A stretch of 6,784 nt of DNA, from the NCBI GenBank assembly GCA_021780795.1, contig JAJXYA010000319.1, positions 1 to 6,784 of the forward strand, written 5' to 3'. This DNA is from Bacillota bacterium. GTDB taxonomy: Bacteria > Bacillota_A > Clostridia > Clostridiales > Clostridiaceae. The notes below the pieces were generated by a model. It was not told where the DNA came from and ran no database searches. It worked only from the letters and a program-made list of their open reading frames with translations. Of the stretch, positions 1-6,137 are shown one piece after another (the first letter of the stretch is position 1; each line of letters opens with the position of its first letter). A program made the position numbers and the translations under genes.

Positions 1-2
1 GT

Positions 3-785
3 GACACGGATCTCGATGAAAACAATGCGAAGGAAAAGGCTATACGTCGATTGAATAGTCTGTATGACTCTGCGATAACTGATGATTCTCAAGCAAAAGA
101 TAAATTTTCAAAAGCCATTATGCAAAGCGGTGCTGGATATCCGAATGTAGTTCAACATGATATTAGTTTAGAAGAAAGCTTTGCACTGGGCATACGAGCA
201 GTTGAGTTATTAGGAGTAACTTCGGTTGAGGAACTAAGAAAACTCTCAATGGAATCAATTTTAGATGCTCAAGGGAAAATCATAATGGAAGCTTTGAAGT
301 CAGGAAAAGGGCTACCATATGCTCCTGTGATAAATGGATATTTTCTTGAAGATGGTTATGACAATTTGATAAAAAGCGGTAAAACGCATGATGTTCCAAC
401 TATATTAGGTTCTACTAGACACGATATAACAGTTACGAAGGAAGAAATTGAGAACAGAATCAGCAGATTGCAAGAAAGTTGCGTTGGTTGGAGCTTAATA
501 AATGAAAAACTTGGAAGAAAAAGTTCATATATATATTATTTTACAAGAGATCTTCCTGGTGATAAAAATGGGGCGTTTCATTCTTCAGAGTTATGGTATA
601 TGTTTGGAACACTAAAAAATTGTTGGCGTCCTATGACAGAGGGCGATTATGCACTTTCTAAAAAAATGCTAGATTATTGGAGCAATTTTATGAAAAAGGG
701 AGATCCAAATTCAGAAGGTTTACCAGTATGGAGAGTTTGTTCTTCAAAAGATACTTTTACACAAGAATTTGATTTGGAGGCCTAA
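3..785 (+). CDS. Type B carboxylesterase, C-terminal part; 5' end truncated or chimeric
   Basis: This is the C-terminal half of an alpha/beta-hydrolase carboxylesterase (type B, cholinesterase/PnbA-like), an enzyme that hydrolyses carboxylic esters. Family-like sequence starts at about base 96 with AKDKFSKAIMQSGAG and runs to the stop. The catalytic acid is probably the Asp of GSTRHDI (codon 423-425), and the His lies in GAFHSSELWYMFG (codon 579-581). Further family blocks are YIYYFTRDLPGD and DYWSNFMKKGDPNSEGLPVW. The frame is open to the left edge, so no start is assigned; the TTG at 51 has no ribosome binding site. The third triad residue, the Ser of a GxSxG elbow, should lie about 18 residues before KDKF, but that place reads IRRLN within unrelated, CpG-rich sequence. 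The product may be inactive or a fusion remnant. The GH3 gene starts 3 bases after the stop, which suggests a shared operon and a role in de-esterifying hemicellulose fragments (inference). Family is fairly sure; substrate is unknown. Confidence 0.75.
   Translation, partial: DTDLDENNAKEKAIRRLNSLYDSAITDDSQAKDKFSKAIMQSGAGYPNVVQHDISLEESFALGIRAVELLGVTSVEELRKLSMESILDAQGKIIMEALKSGKGLPYAPVINGYFLEDGYDNLIKSGKTHDVPTILGSTRHDITVTKEEIENRISRLQESCVGWSLINEKLGRKSSYIYYFTRDLPGDKNGAFHSSELWYMFGTLKNCWRPMTEGDYALSKKMLDYWSNFMKKGDPNSEGLPVWRVCSSKDTFTQEFDLEA
776..780 (+). promoter_or_regulatory. Ribosome binding site of the GH3 gene, inside the esterase 3' end
   Basis: A perfect GGAGG lies 8 bases before the ATG at 789. 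It is embedded in the last codons of the esterase, whose TAA is at 783-785. This placement fixes the GH3 start and suggests translational coupling, with ribosomes finishing the esterase able to restart on the GH3 gene. Confidence 0.8.
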
Positions 786-788
786 AAT

Positions 789-2993
789 ATGATTAAAATA
801 TCGAAAGAACAAAAAGAAAGAATTATTAGTTTGATAAGTAAAATGACTTTAGAAGAAAAAATAGGACAATTAAATTTAGAAGCACCATCTATAGTTGGAG
901 GATTTGACGTACCATTTGAAGAACTTATCGAAATGATGACCGATGGGAGAATTTCTAAAGAAGAATTTCAAAAAATAATGAGTACTGCTACACAAGACTT
1001 TCACGAGGATGAAATTCGTGAAGGTTTAGTAAGTGGTCTTATGTTAACCCATCCATATAAAGTAAATGAATTGCAAAAAATTGCGGTTGAAGAAAGTCGC
1101 TTAGGAATACCATTAATGATAGGTTTTGATGTTATACATGGGCTTAGAACAGTATTTCCAATTGCACTTGCTGAAGCAGGAAGTTTTGATGTGGATTTAA
1201 TGGAACATACTGCAGCAATGGCAGCCAAGGAATCGAGAGCTCATGGAGTTAATTGGAATTTTGCTCCAATGATTGATGTATCGAGAGATGCAAGATGGGG
1301 TCGTATTTCAGAAGGTCCAGGAGAAGATCCGTATTTAGCGTCAGAATTTGCAAAAGCAAAGGTAAGAGGATTACAAGGTGATACTTCTTCTGTAAATAAT
1401 TATGTAGCAGCTTGTCTAAAACACTATGTTGCTTATGGTGCATGTGAAGCTGGAAGAGATTATAATACTACCTCTATGGCACAATCGTTACTTCACAATG
1501 TATATTTGGCACCATTTAAAGCAGCAGTACAAGAGGGAGCAGCAACAGTAATGGCTGCATTTAATGATTTAAATGGTATTCCTTGTACAGTAAATGAATA
1601 TTTACTAAAAGATGTTTTGAAAAAAGCGTATGGATTTGAAGGTTTTGTAGTTAGTGATGCAAATGGTGTTAAAGAATGCACAATTCACGGAATAGCAGAA
1701 AATAATTCTGATGCTGGGAAAAAGGCATTAAAAGCAGGATTAGATATGGATATGGGAACTGAAATCTACAAGAAAAATATGCTCAAACTTGTTGAAGAAG
1801 GAAAAATCTCAGAAAAGTTATTAAATGAGGCGGTAGAGCGAGTGCTTACGGTAAAGATGTGGCTGGGACTTTTTGATAATCCATATGTAGAGGAAAATAT
1901 AATTAAGTATTATGAGACTATTCCAGAAGAGCATAAAAAGTTAGCGTTAAAATCCGCAGAAAAATCTGCCGTATTATTAAAAAATGAGAATAATATTCTT
2001 CCAATAGAAAAGAATAAAAAGATTAGTTTAGTAGGTGAACTGGCAGACAAAAGAGAAGAGATTGTTGGAGCATGGGCTATGAGTTGGAAGATTGAGGATT
2101 GCGTTTCTATTTATGATGGAATGAAGAAGCTAGGTGAAGACGTAACATATTTTCCATGTTGTGGACCAGAAGGCGAATTAAATATGGAAGAAATGATCTC
2201 AGCAGCTGAAAATTCTGATGTAATTGTTGCAGTAGTTGGAGAATTAGTTAGCATGACTGGAGAAGCTTCATCAAAAACTGATATTACGCTACCAGGAAAG
2301 CAGCGAGAAATGCTAGAATACTTTTTATCAAAAGGGAAAACTGTCATTGCAGTATTGATGAACGGAAGACCATTAGCGATTCAGTGGGAAGCAAAAAATG
2401 TGCCTGCAATTATTGAAGGATGGCATCTTGGAATTGAAATGGGAACAGCTATTTCAAAAATAATATATGGAGATGTAAATCCTGAAGGAAAACTAACTGT
2501 AACTTTCCCGTCAGTAAATGGACAATGTCCAATATACTATAATCATCCTAATACAGGACGACCTGGAAGCAAGAGTAAATTTACTAGCAGATATTTAGAT
2601 GCTCCAGTAGAAGACTTGTATCCATTTGGATATGGTTTAAGCTACACACAATTTAAATATGAAAATATGACTATAGAAGAGAATAGTGATTCAATAATTA
2701 TAGGTGTGACAATTACTAATGTTGGTAAATACAAAGGTAATGAAACAGTACAAGTTTATGTACAAGATGTAACTGCAAGTATTGTTAGACCAATAAAAGA
2801 ATTAAAAGGATATAAAAAAATATCATTAAATCAAGGTGATAAAATAACAGTATCTATAGAAGTAAATAAAAATCAGTTAGGCTTTTATAATAATGAAGCT
2901 GAATATGTTTTAGAAGATGGAAAATTTAATTTTTATATTGGTGGCAATTCAAGAGATGTATTAGAAAAATCCATTGATATTAAGTTTAAGTAA
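789..2993 (+). CDS. Glycoside hydrolase family 3 beta-glucosidase/beta-xylosidase (BglX-like)
   Basis: This 734-residue retaining exo-glycosidase removes beta-linked glucose or xylose from the non-reducing end of oligosaccharides. The N-terminal TIM-barrel domain (about residues 20-360) contains IPLMIGFDVIHG (substrate-binding Asp114), the RWGRISEGPGEDPYL block, CLKHYVAYG (Lys211-His212) and the nucleophile motif GFEGFVVSDANGV, with Asp290 as nucleophile. The second alpha/beta domain (about 380-610) carries MTGEASSKTDITLPGKQ, where Glu492 is the probable acid/base by analogy with BglX-type enzymes. A fibronectin-III-like domain (about 655-730) closes the protein with VQVYVQDV and IKELKGYKK. 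Length and three-domain order are normal for the family and no key residue is missing. The N-terminus (MIKISKEQKERII) is not a signal peptide, so the enzyme is probably cytoplasmic and acts on imported oligosaccharides. The start is fixed by GGAGG 8 bases upstream. The GH43 neighbour favours xylo-oligosaccharides, but sequence alone does not separate glucosidase from xylosidase activity. Confidence 0.95.
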   Translation: MIKISKEQKERIISLISKMTLEEKIGQLNLEAPSIVGGFDVPFEELIEMMTDGRISKEEFQKIMSTATQDFHEDEIREGLVSGLMLTHPYKVNELQKIAVEESRLGIPLMIGFDVIHGLRTVFPIALAEAGSFDVDLMEHTAAMAAKESRAHGVNWNFAPMIDVSRDARWGRISEGPGEDPYLASEFAKAKVRGLQGDTSSVNNYVAACLKHYVAYGACEAGRDYNTTSMAQSLLHNVYLAPFKAAVQEGAATVMAAFNDLNGIPCTVNEYLLKDVLKKAYGFEGFVVSDANGVKECTIHGIAENNSDAGKKALKAGLDMDMGTEIYKKNMLKLVEEGKISEKLLNEAVERVLTVKMWLGLFDNPYVEENIIKYYETIPEEHKKLALKSAEKSAVLLKNENNILPIEKNKKISLVGELADKREEIVGAWAMSWKIEDCVSIYDGMKKLGEDVTYFPCCGPEGELNMEEMISAAENSDVIVAVVGELVSMTGEASSKTDITLPGKQREMLEYFLSKGKTVIAVLMNGRPLAIQWEAKNVPAIIEGWHLGIEMGTAISKIIYGDVNPEGKLTVTFPSVNGQCPIYYNHPNTGRPGSKSKFTSRYLDAPVEDLYPFGYGLSYTQFKYENMTIEENSDSIIIGVTITNVGKYKGNETVQVYVQDVTASIVRPIKELKGYKKISLNQGDKITVSIEVNKNQLGFYNNEAEYVLEDGKFNFYIGGNSRDVLEKSIDIKFK

Positions 2994-3071
2994 TAAGCAT
3001 ATTATGTTGATTAATCATTGAATTGTAACTTGTGCATTTATAGAAAGAATTAAAGAAAGAAGGTTTTTATA

Positions 3072-4712
3072 GTGAAGGAAAGAAAAATTACAAATCCTAT
3101 TATACCTGGATTTTATCCAGACCCATCAATTTGTAGAGTTGGGGACGATTTTTATTTAATATGTTCAAGTTTTGAAATGTATCCTGGTATCCCAATTTTC
3201 CATAGTAAAGATTTAGCTAACTGGGAGCAGATAGGGCATGCTTTAACTAAAGAAAATGGTTTTCATGTAGAAGCTATGTCTATGGTAAGTGGTGTTATGG
3301 CTCCAACTATTCGTTACAATAATGGAACTTTTTATATTATAAATGCAAACTTTAGTGATAGGGGTAATTTTATAATTACAGCTAAAGACCCAAAAGGACC
3401 ATGGTCAGAGCCGCACTGGCTAACTGATGTCCCTGGAATCGATGCGTCAATTTTCTTTGATAATGATGGAAAAGCATACATAATGGGAACTGGTGATGTA
3501 TGGGATAATGGAACAGGTTTTATGGAAAGAGGAATTTGGCTCGCACCATATGATATAGAAAATTACAAATTGTCAGGAGAACCAAAAACTATTTTTAATA
3601 GTGCATTAAGGGGTGGTGCTTCTCCAGAAGCTCCACATATATATCATATAGGAGAATACTATTATCTTATGTTTGCAGAAGGAGGAACTGAACATTATCA
3701 TGCAGTAATGGTTGCAAGAAGCAAAGAATTGTTTGGTTTTTATGAAGGCAATCCAGCAAATCCTGTGATGACCCATAGACATTTTGGGTTTACTTCTCCA
3801 ATAATTAATGTAGGTCACGCTGATTTTGTAGAAACGCCAAATGGAGAATGGTATGCAGTAATGCTTGCTTCTCGTCTTATTGATGGAAAATATAAGAATT
3901 TAGGAAGAGAAACCTTTATATGCCCTGTAATGTGGGAAAGAGAATGGCCAATATTTAGCCCTGGAACAGGAAAATTAGAATGGGAATATCCAGCAACATC
4001 TTTGTTATGGACAGAATTTAATGAAGGTGTAAATAAGGAAATAGAACATTTTGATAATGAAGATAAAATAGAATTAGACTGGACATTATTGGGAACACCT
4101 TATGAGGATTTCTATTCAATTAAAAATTCAAAACTTGCTTTAAAATGTAGAAAAGAAAATTTAACACCTACTATAAAGCAATTAACATTTGATTTTAATC
4201 CATGCAAGGATAAAACTATAAGTTTTTTTGGAAAGAGACAGAGTTTTATTAATTTTAAAGTATTTACAAAAATGAATTTCAAGCCACTTGAAGGAGAAGC
4301 ATCTGGCTTAGCAATATTGCAAGCAATGCACCATCAGTTGCGTTTAGAACGTACATGTGAAAATGGAATACAGCAATTGAAACTCATTATTTCAACAACT
4401 GATTATGATAGACCTCCATATTTTCCTGGTTTCTCATATAAGCATAATGAAGAAGTTTTGGCATGTATCCCATGTGAGGAAACAGAACTTATTATTGGCT
4501 TTAATGCAAATGGAGAAAAATATGACTTCTTATATGGAACTGATTTAAATACTATGAGGTATTTAGCGAAAAATGTTGACTGTGGAAGAATTAATCCAGA
4601 ATATGTAGGATGCATGGCTGGAACATTAATTGGTATGTTTGCAACAGCTAATGGAAAAGAAAGTGATAATATTTCAGAATTTGATTGGTTTGAAATGAAA
4701 GAAATTAATTAG
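3072..4712 (+). CDS. Glycoside hydrolase family 43 beta-xylosidase / alpha-L-arabinofuranosidase
   Basis: This 546-residue inverting glycosidase is expected to cleave xylose from xylo-oligosaccharides, often with side activity on arabinofuranosides. The N-terminal five-bladed beta-propeller (about residues 5-320) shows the three catalytic acids: Asp17 in GFYPDPS (base), Asp124 in GIDASIFFD (pKa modulator) and Glu186 in SPEAPHIYHI (acid). The active-site block NLGRETF is also present, with Arg279. The C-terminal beta-sandwich (about 335-545) has the features of the beta-xylosidase C-terminal domain, including SFFGKRQ, GTLIGMFATANG and SEFDWFEM. The overall plan resembles the Selenomonas SXA / XynB type of GH43 enzyme. 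There is no signal peptide, so it is probably cytoplasmic. It starts with GTG; AAGAAGG at about 3057-3063 lies 8 bases upstream. The 78-base gap after the GH3 gene shows no terminator, so the two are probably co-transcribed. Family assignment is firm; xylosidase versus arabinofuranosidase preference is not settled. Confidence 0.94.
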   Translation: MKERKITNPIIPGFYPDPSICRVGDDFYLICSSFEMYPGIPIFHSKDLANWEQIGHALTKENGFHVEAMSMVSGVMAPTIRYNNGTFYIINANFSDRGNFIITAKDPKGPWSEPHWLTDVPGIDASIFFDNDGKAYIMGTGDVWDNGTGFMERGIWLAPYDIENYKLSGEPKTIFNSALRGGASPEAPHIYHIGEYYYLMFAEGGTEHYHAVMVARSKELFGFYEGNPANPVMTHRHFGFTSPIINVGHADFVETPNGEWYAVMLASRLIDGKYKNLGRETFICPVMWEREWPIFSPGTGKLEWEYPATSLLWTEFNEGVNKEIEHFDNEDKIELDWTLLGTPYEDFYSIKNSKLALKCRKENLTPTIKQLTFDFNPCKDKTISFFGKRQSFINFKVFTKMNFKPLEGEASGLAILQAMHHQLRLERTCENGIQQLKLIISTTDYDRPPYFPGFSYKHNEEVLACIPCEETELIIGFNANGEKYDFLYGTDLNTMRYLAKNVDCGRINPEYVGCMAGTLIGMFATANGKESDNISEFDWFEMKEIN

Positions 4713-4735
4713 GATAAAATTACAATTATGAGATT

Positions 4736-4780
4736 TTTCTGATAAATTGAAAATATTCAGTTTGTCAGAAATTTTTTATT
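4736..4780 (+). terminator. Strong intrinsic terminator after the GH43 gene
   Basis: The left arm TTTCTGATAAATTGAA (4736-4751) and right arm TTCAGTTTGTCAGAAA (4756-4771) form a 16-bp stem. Fourteen pairs are Watson-Crick and two are G-U. The loop is AATA, and TTTTTTATT follows directly. The site begins 23 bases after the GH43 stop and should end the esterase-GH3-GH43 transcript. Confidence 0.88.
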
Positions 4781-4811
4781 ATGTCAAAATTAATACTATT
4801 AATTTTGACAT
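4781..4811. repeat. 31-bp perfect palindrome (15-bp arms, 1-base centre)
   Basis: The left arm ATGTCAAAATTAATA (4781-4795) is the exact reverse complement of the right arm TATTAATTTTGACAT (4797-4811), with a single C at the centre. It begins right after the T-tract of the preceding terminator. Only a weak T-stretch follows (CGTTTTATAATA), so it is less convincing as a second terminator. It could be an operator for the flavoprotein gene, whose ATG lies 131 bases downstream, or an mRNA-end hairpin. Its symmetry is seen directly; its function is unknown. Confidence 0.7.
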
Positions 4812-4903
4812 CGTTTTATAATAAACTTTTGTTTCAAATTCAAAGGTCAATTTACATTATAATTTGGTGCAATAAGTTGAAGGTAGCTTTTTTTATCTTG
4901 TAG

Positions 4904-4932
4904 TATAATTAATTAAAAATAAACGTTAGGAG
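4904..4932 (+). promoter_or_regulatory. Possible -10 element and ribosome binding site of the flavoprotein gene
   Basis: A perfect TATAAT lies at 4904-4909, which would place the transcription start near 4916. The best upstream hexamer, TTGAAG at 4877-4882, is 21 bases away, longer than the usual 16-18, so the -35 is weak. Other TATAAT hexamers at 4817-4822 and 4858-4863 also lack a good -35, and such hexamers are common in AT-rich DNA. The ribosome binding site AGGAG (4928-4932), 10 bases before the ATG, is convincing. A promoter somewhere between 4812 and 4920 is likely because a terminator lies upstream. Confidence 0.4.
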
Positions 4933-4942
4933 ATTTTATATA

Positions 4943-5893
4943 ATGAAAGTTTTAGGAATATCCTTTGGAAGGAAAATGGGGAATACAGATATTTTGGTAA
5001 AGGAAGCGTTATTTGGTGCAAAGGATGCTGGTGCAGAGATTGAATTCGTAAATACAGTAAACATGAAAATTGAAAGATGTATTGGTTGTGGAGCTTGTAG
5101 CACAAGATTTAGACAAGGTGAAGACAGTCAATGTATTATTATAAATGATGATTTTAAAGCATTAGAAGAAAAAGTTTTAGATGCAGATGCAGTTATAGTT
5201 GGGGCACCAGTATATGTATTAGAACCAGTTGGTCAATTTAAAGATTTTGTAGATCGTTTTGGTCCTAGACACGATAGAGCCGCTATGATTGGAGAGCAAA
5301 ATATACGTATTGAATATGGACAAACAGAAAACTTGGTAGATCCAAGATACTTCAAAGATAAATATGTTGGATATATATCAGTAGGAGGAGCTCATACGCA
5401 TAATTGGGTATCATTAGGGCTTCCAACACTTCATACTTTTGGAATGTCTTCTGCTATGAAGGTTGTTGGAGAAATAGATGCTTATGATATGGGTAGAACA
5501 GGAAATCCTGTTTTAAATAAAGATTTAATTAACAAAGTAAATACACTTGGTGTTAAAGTAACAGAAGCAATAGGTAAACCATATGAAGAAGTAGAATGGT
5601 ACGGTGAAGAAGGTACTTGTCCAGTGTGCCATCAAAATTTAATTTCATTAAATGGTACAACTTCTGTCGAGTGTCCAGTATGTGGAATCGAAGGCAAACT
5701 TATTGTAGTTGGAGAAAAAGTTAGTGTAGAATTTTCTAATGAACAACAACAACGTGCAAGAGGTACATTAAATGGATTACAAGAGCACTTTTTAGAGATA
5801 CAAGGTTTTGGTGCAATTGCTGGGCCAAAACTTGAAGAAGCAAAGGATACACTTCCATCTCTTTTAAAAAGATATAAAGATTTTGACAATTAG
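4943..5893 (+). CDS. Flavodoxin-fold NAD(P)H/FMN oxidoreductase-like protein with two cysteine quartets
   Basis: The N-terminal ~200 residues of this 316-residue protein match the NADPH-dependent FMN reductase / iron-sulfur flavoprotein superfamily. The opening strand and phosphate loop read MKVLGISFGRKMGNTDILV, and GAPVYVLEPVGQFKDFVDRF (about 87-106) corresponds to the flavin-contact loop. A first cysteine quartet, Cys46-x2-Cys49-x2-Cys52-x11-Cys64, sits where iron-sulfur flavoproteins hold a 4Fe-4S cluster, though the last gap is longer than their usual one. A second quartet, Cys226-x2-Cys229-x14-Cys244-x2-Cys247 (CPVCHQN and CPVCG), forms a zinc-ribbon or rubredoxin-like knuckle in the C-terminal extension, which makes the protein longer than simple FMN reductases. 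No signal peptide or membrane segment is visible, so it is cytosolic and probably moves electrons from NAD(P)H or ferredoxin to an unknown acceptor. Terminators on both sides suggest a single-gene unit. The fold is confident; cofactors beyond FMN and the substrate are inference. Confidence 0.85.
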   Translation: MKVLGISFGRKMGNTDILVKEALFGAKDAGAEIEFVNTVNMKIERCIGCGACSTRFRQGEDSQCIIINDDFKALEEKVLDADAVIVGAPVYVLEPVGQFKDFVDRFGPRHDRAAMIGEQNIRIEYGQTENLVDPRYFKDKYVGYISVGGAHTHNWVSLGLPTLHTFGMSSAMKVVGEIDAYDMGRTGNPVLNKDLINKVNTLGVKVTEAIGKPYEEVEWYGEEGTCPVCHQNLISLNGTTSVECPVCGIEGKLIVVGEKVSVEFSNEQQQRARGTLNGLQEHFLEIQGFGAIAGPKLEEAKDTLPSLLKRYKDFDN

Positions 5894-5912
5894 ACAAAAT
5901 AGAAAAAGTTCA

Positions 5913-5958
5913 CAGCAGCTGATTTGAAAAAAAGCAAATCAGTTGTTGCTATTTTTAT
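5913..5958 (+). terminator. Intrinsic terminator after the flavoprotein gene
   Basis: The left arm CAGCAGCTGATTTG (5913-5926) pairs with CAAATCAGTTGTTG (5935-5948) in a 14-bp stem with two G-U pairs. The loop is AAAAAAAG, and CTATTTTTAT follows. It lies 20 bases after the stop codon. An A-run just before the stem (5902-5907) could give weak termination in the opposite direction. Confidence 0.87.
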
Positions 5959-5975
5959 AAAATAAAATATAAAAG

Positions 5976-6025
5976 TTAATTATTAATATTAAAATTTTAA
6001 TATAAAGATTGATTATTAATATCAA
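5976..6025. repeat. Two related 17-bp dyads, 33 bp apart
   Basis: Site 1, TTAATTATTAATATTAA (5976-5992), and site 2, TTGATTATTAATATCAA (6009-6025), share the 7-base centre TATTAAT. Each has 5-base inverted arms. The arms differ symmetrically: TTAAT/ATTAA in site 1 against TTGAT/ATCAA in site 2. The spacing of 33 bp is close to three helical turns. This pattern suits a tandem operator upstream of the HAD gene, but the region is extremely AT-rich and chance is not excluded. Confidence 0.4.
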
Positions 6026-6027
6026 AA

Positions 6028-6090
6028 ATTAGATTTAGGCAATATTACCTAGAAAAGAGGTTAAATAATCTAATGAAATCAAGGTGATTT
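6028..6090 (+). repeat. Cluster of inverted repeats upstream of the HAD gene
   Basis: Arms ATTAGATT (6028-6035) and AATCTAAT (6067-6074) are exact reverse complements. They enclose a smaller dyad, TAGGCAATATTACCTA (6036-6051), that has one mismatched pair. A third dyad, AAATCA-AGG-TGATTT, follows at 6076-6090. Together they could fold as a structured leader or serve as protein-binding sites. I recognise no known riboswitch or T-box consensus here. Confidence 0.35.
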
Positions 6091-6109
6091 TAAATATATA
6101 ATTAATCAA

Positions 6110-6132
6110 TATAATATACGAATTTTAAGGAG
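6110..6132 (+). promoter_or_regulatory. Possible -10 element and ribosome binding site of the HAD gene
   Basis: TATAAT occurs at 6110-6115, and again at 6097-6102, but neither has a recognisable -35 at normal spacing. The ribosome binding site AAGGAG (6127-6132) lies 5 bases before the ATG and supports that start. If transcription began downstream of 6110 the leader would be very short, so the 6097 hexamer or one further upstream is at least as plausible. Confidence 0.35.
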
Positions 6133-6137
6133 TAAAA

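Noticed and set aside
51..53. TTG as the start codon of the esterase
   Set aside because: No ribosome binding site precedes it and the same frame is open to the left edge of the window, so the reading frame probably starts further upstream.
3008..3017. Palindrome TGATTAATCA between the GH3 and GH43 genes as an operator or terminator
   Set aside because: It is only 10 bp, has no T-tract and no promoter nearby, and such short AT-rich palindromes are expected by chance.
4805..4810. Perfect TTGACA as a -35 element for the flavoprotein gene
   Set aside because: No TATAAT-like hexamer lies 16-18 bases downstream; the nearest TATAAT (4817-4822) is only 6 bases away. The hexamer is explained as part of the palindrome.
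6073..6087. Tiny leader peptide MKSR behind AGAGG at 6056-6060
   Set aside because: Four codons, a long 12-base spacing and no control-type codon run give no support beyond chance.
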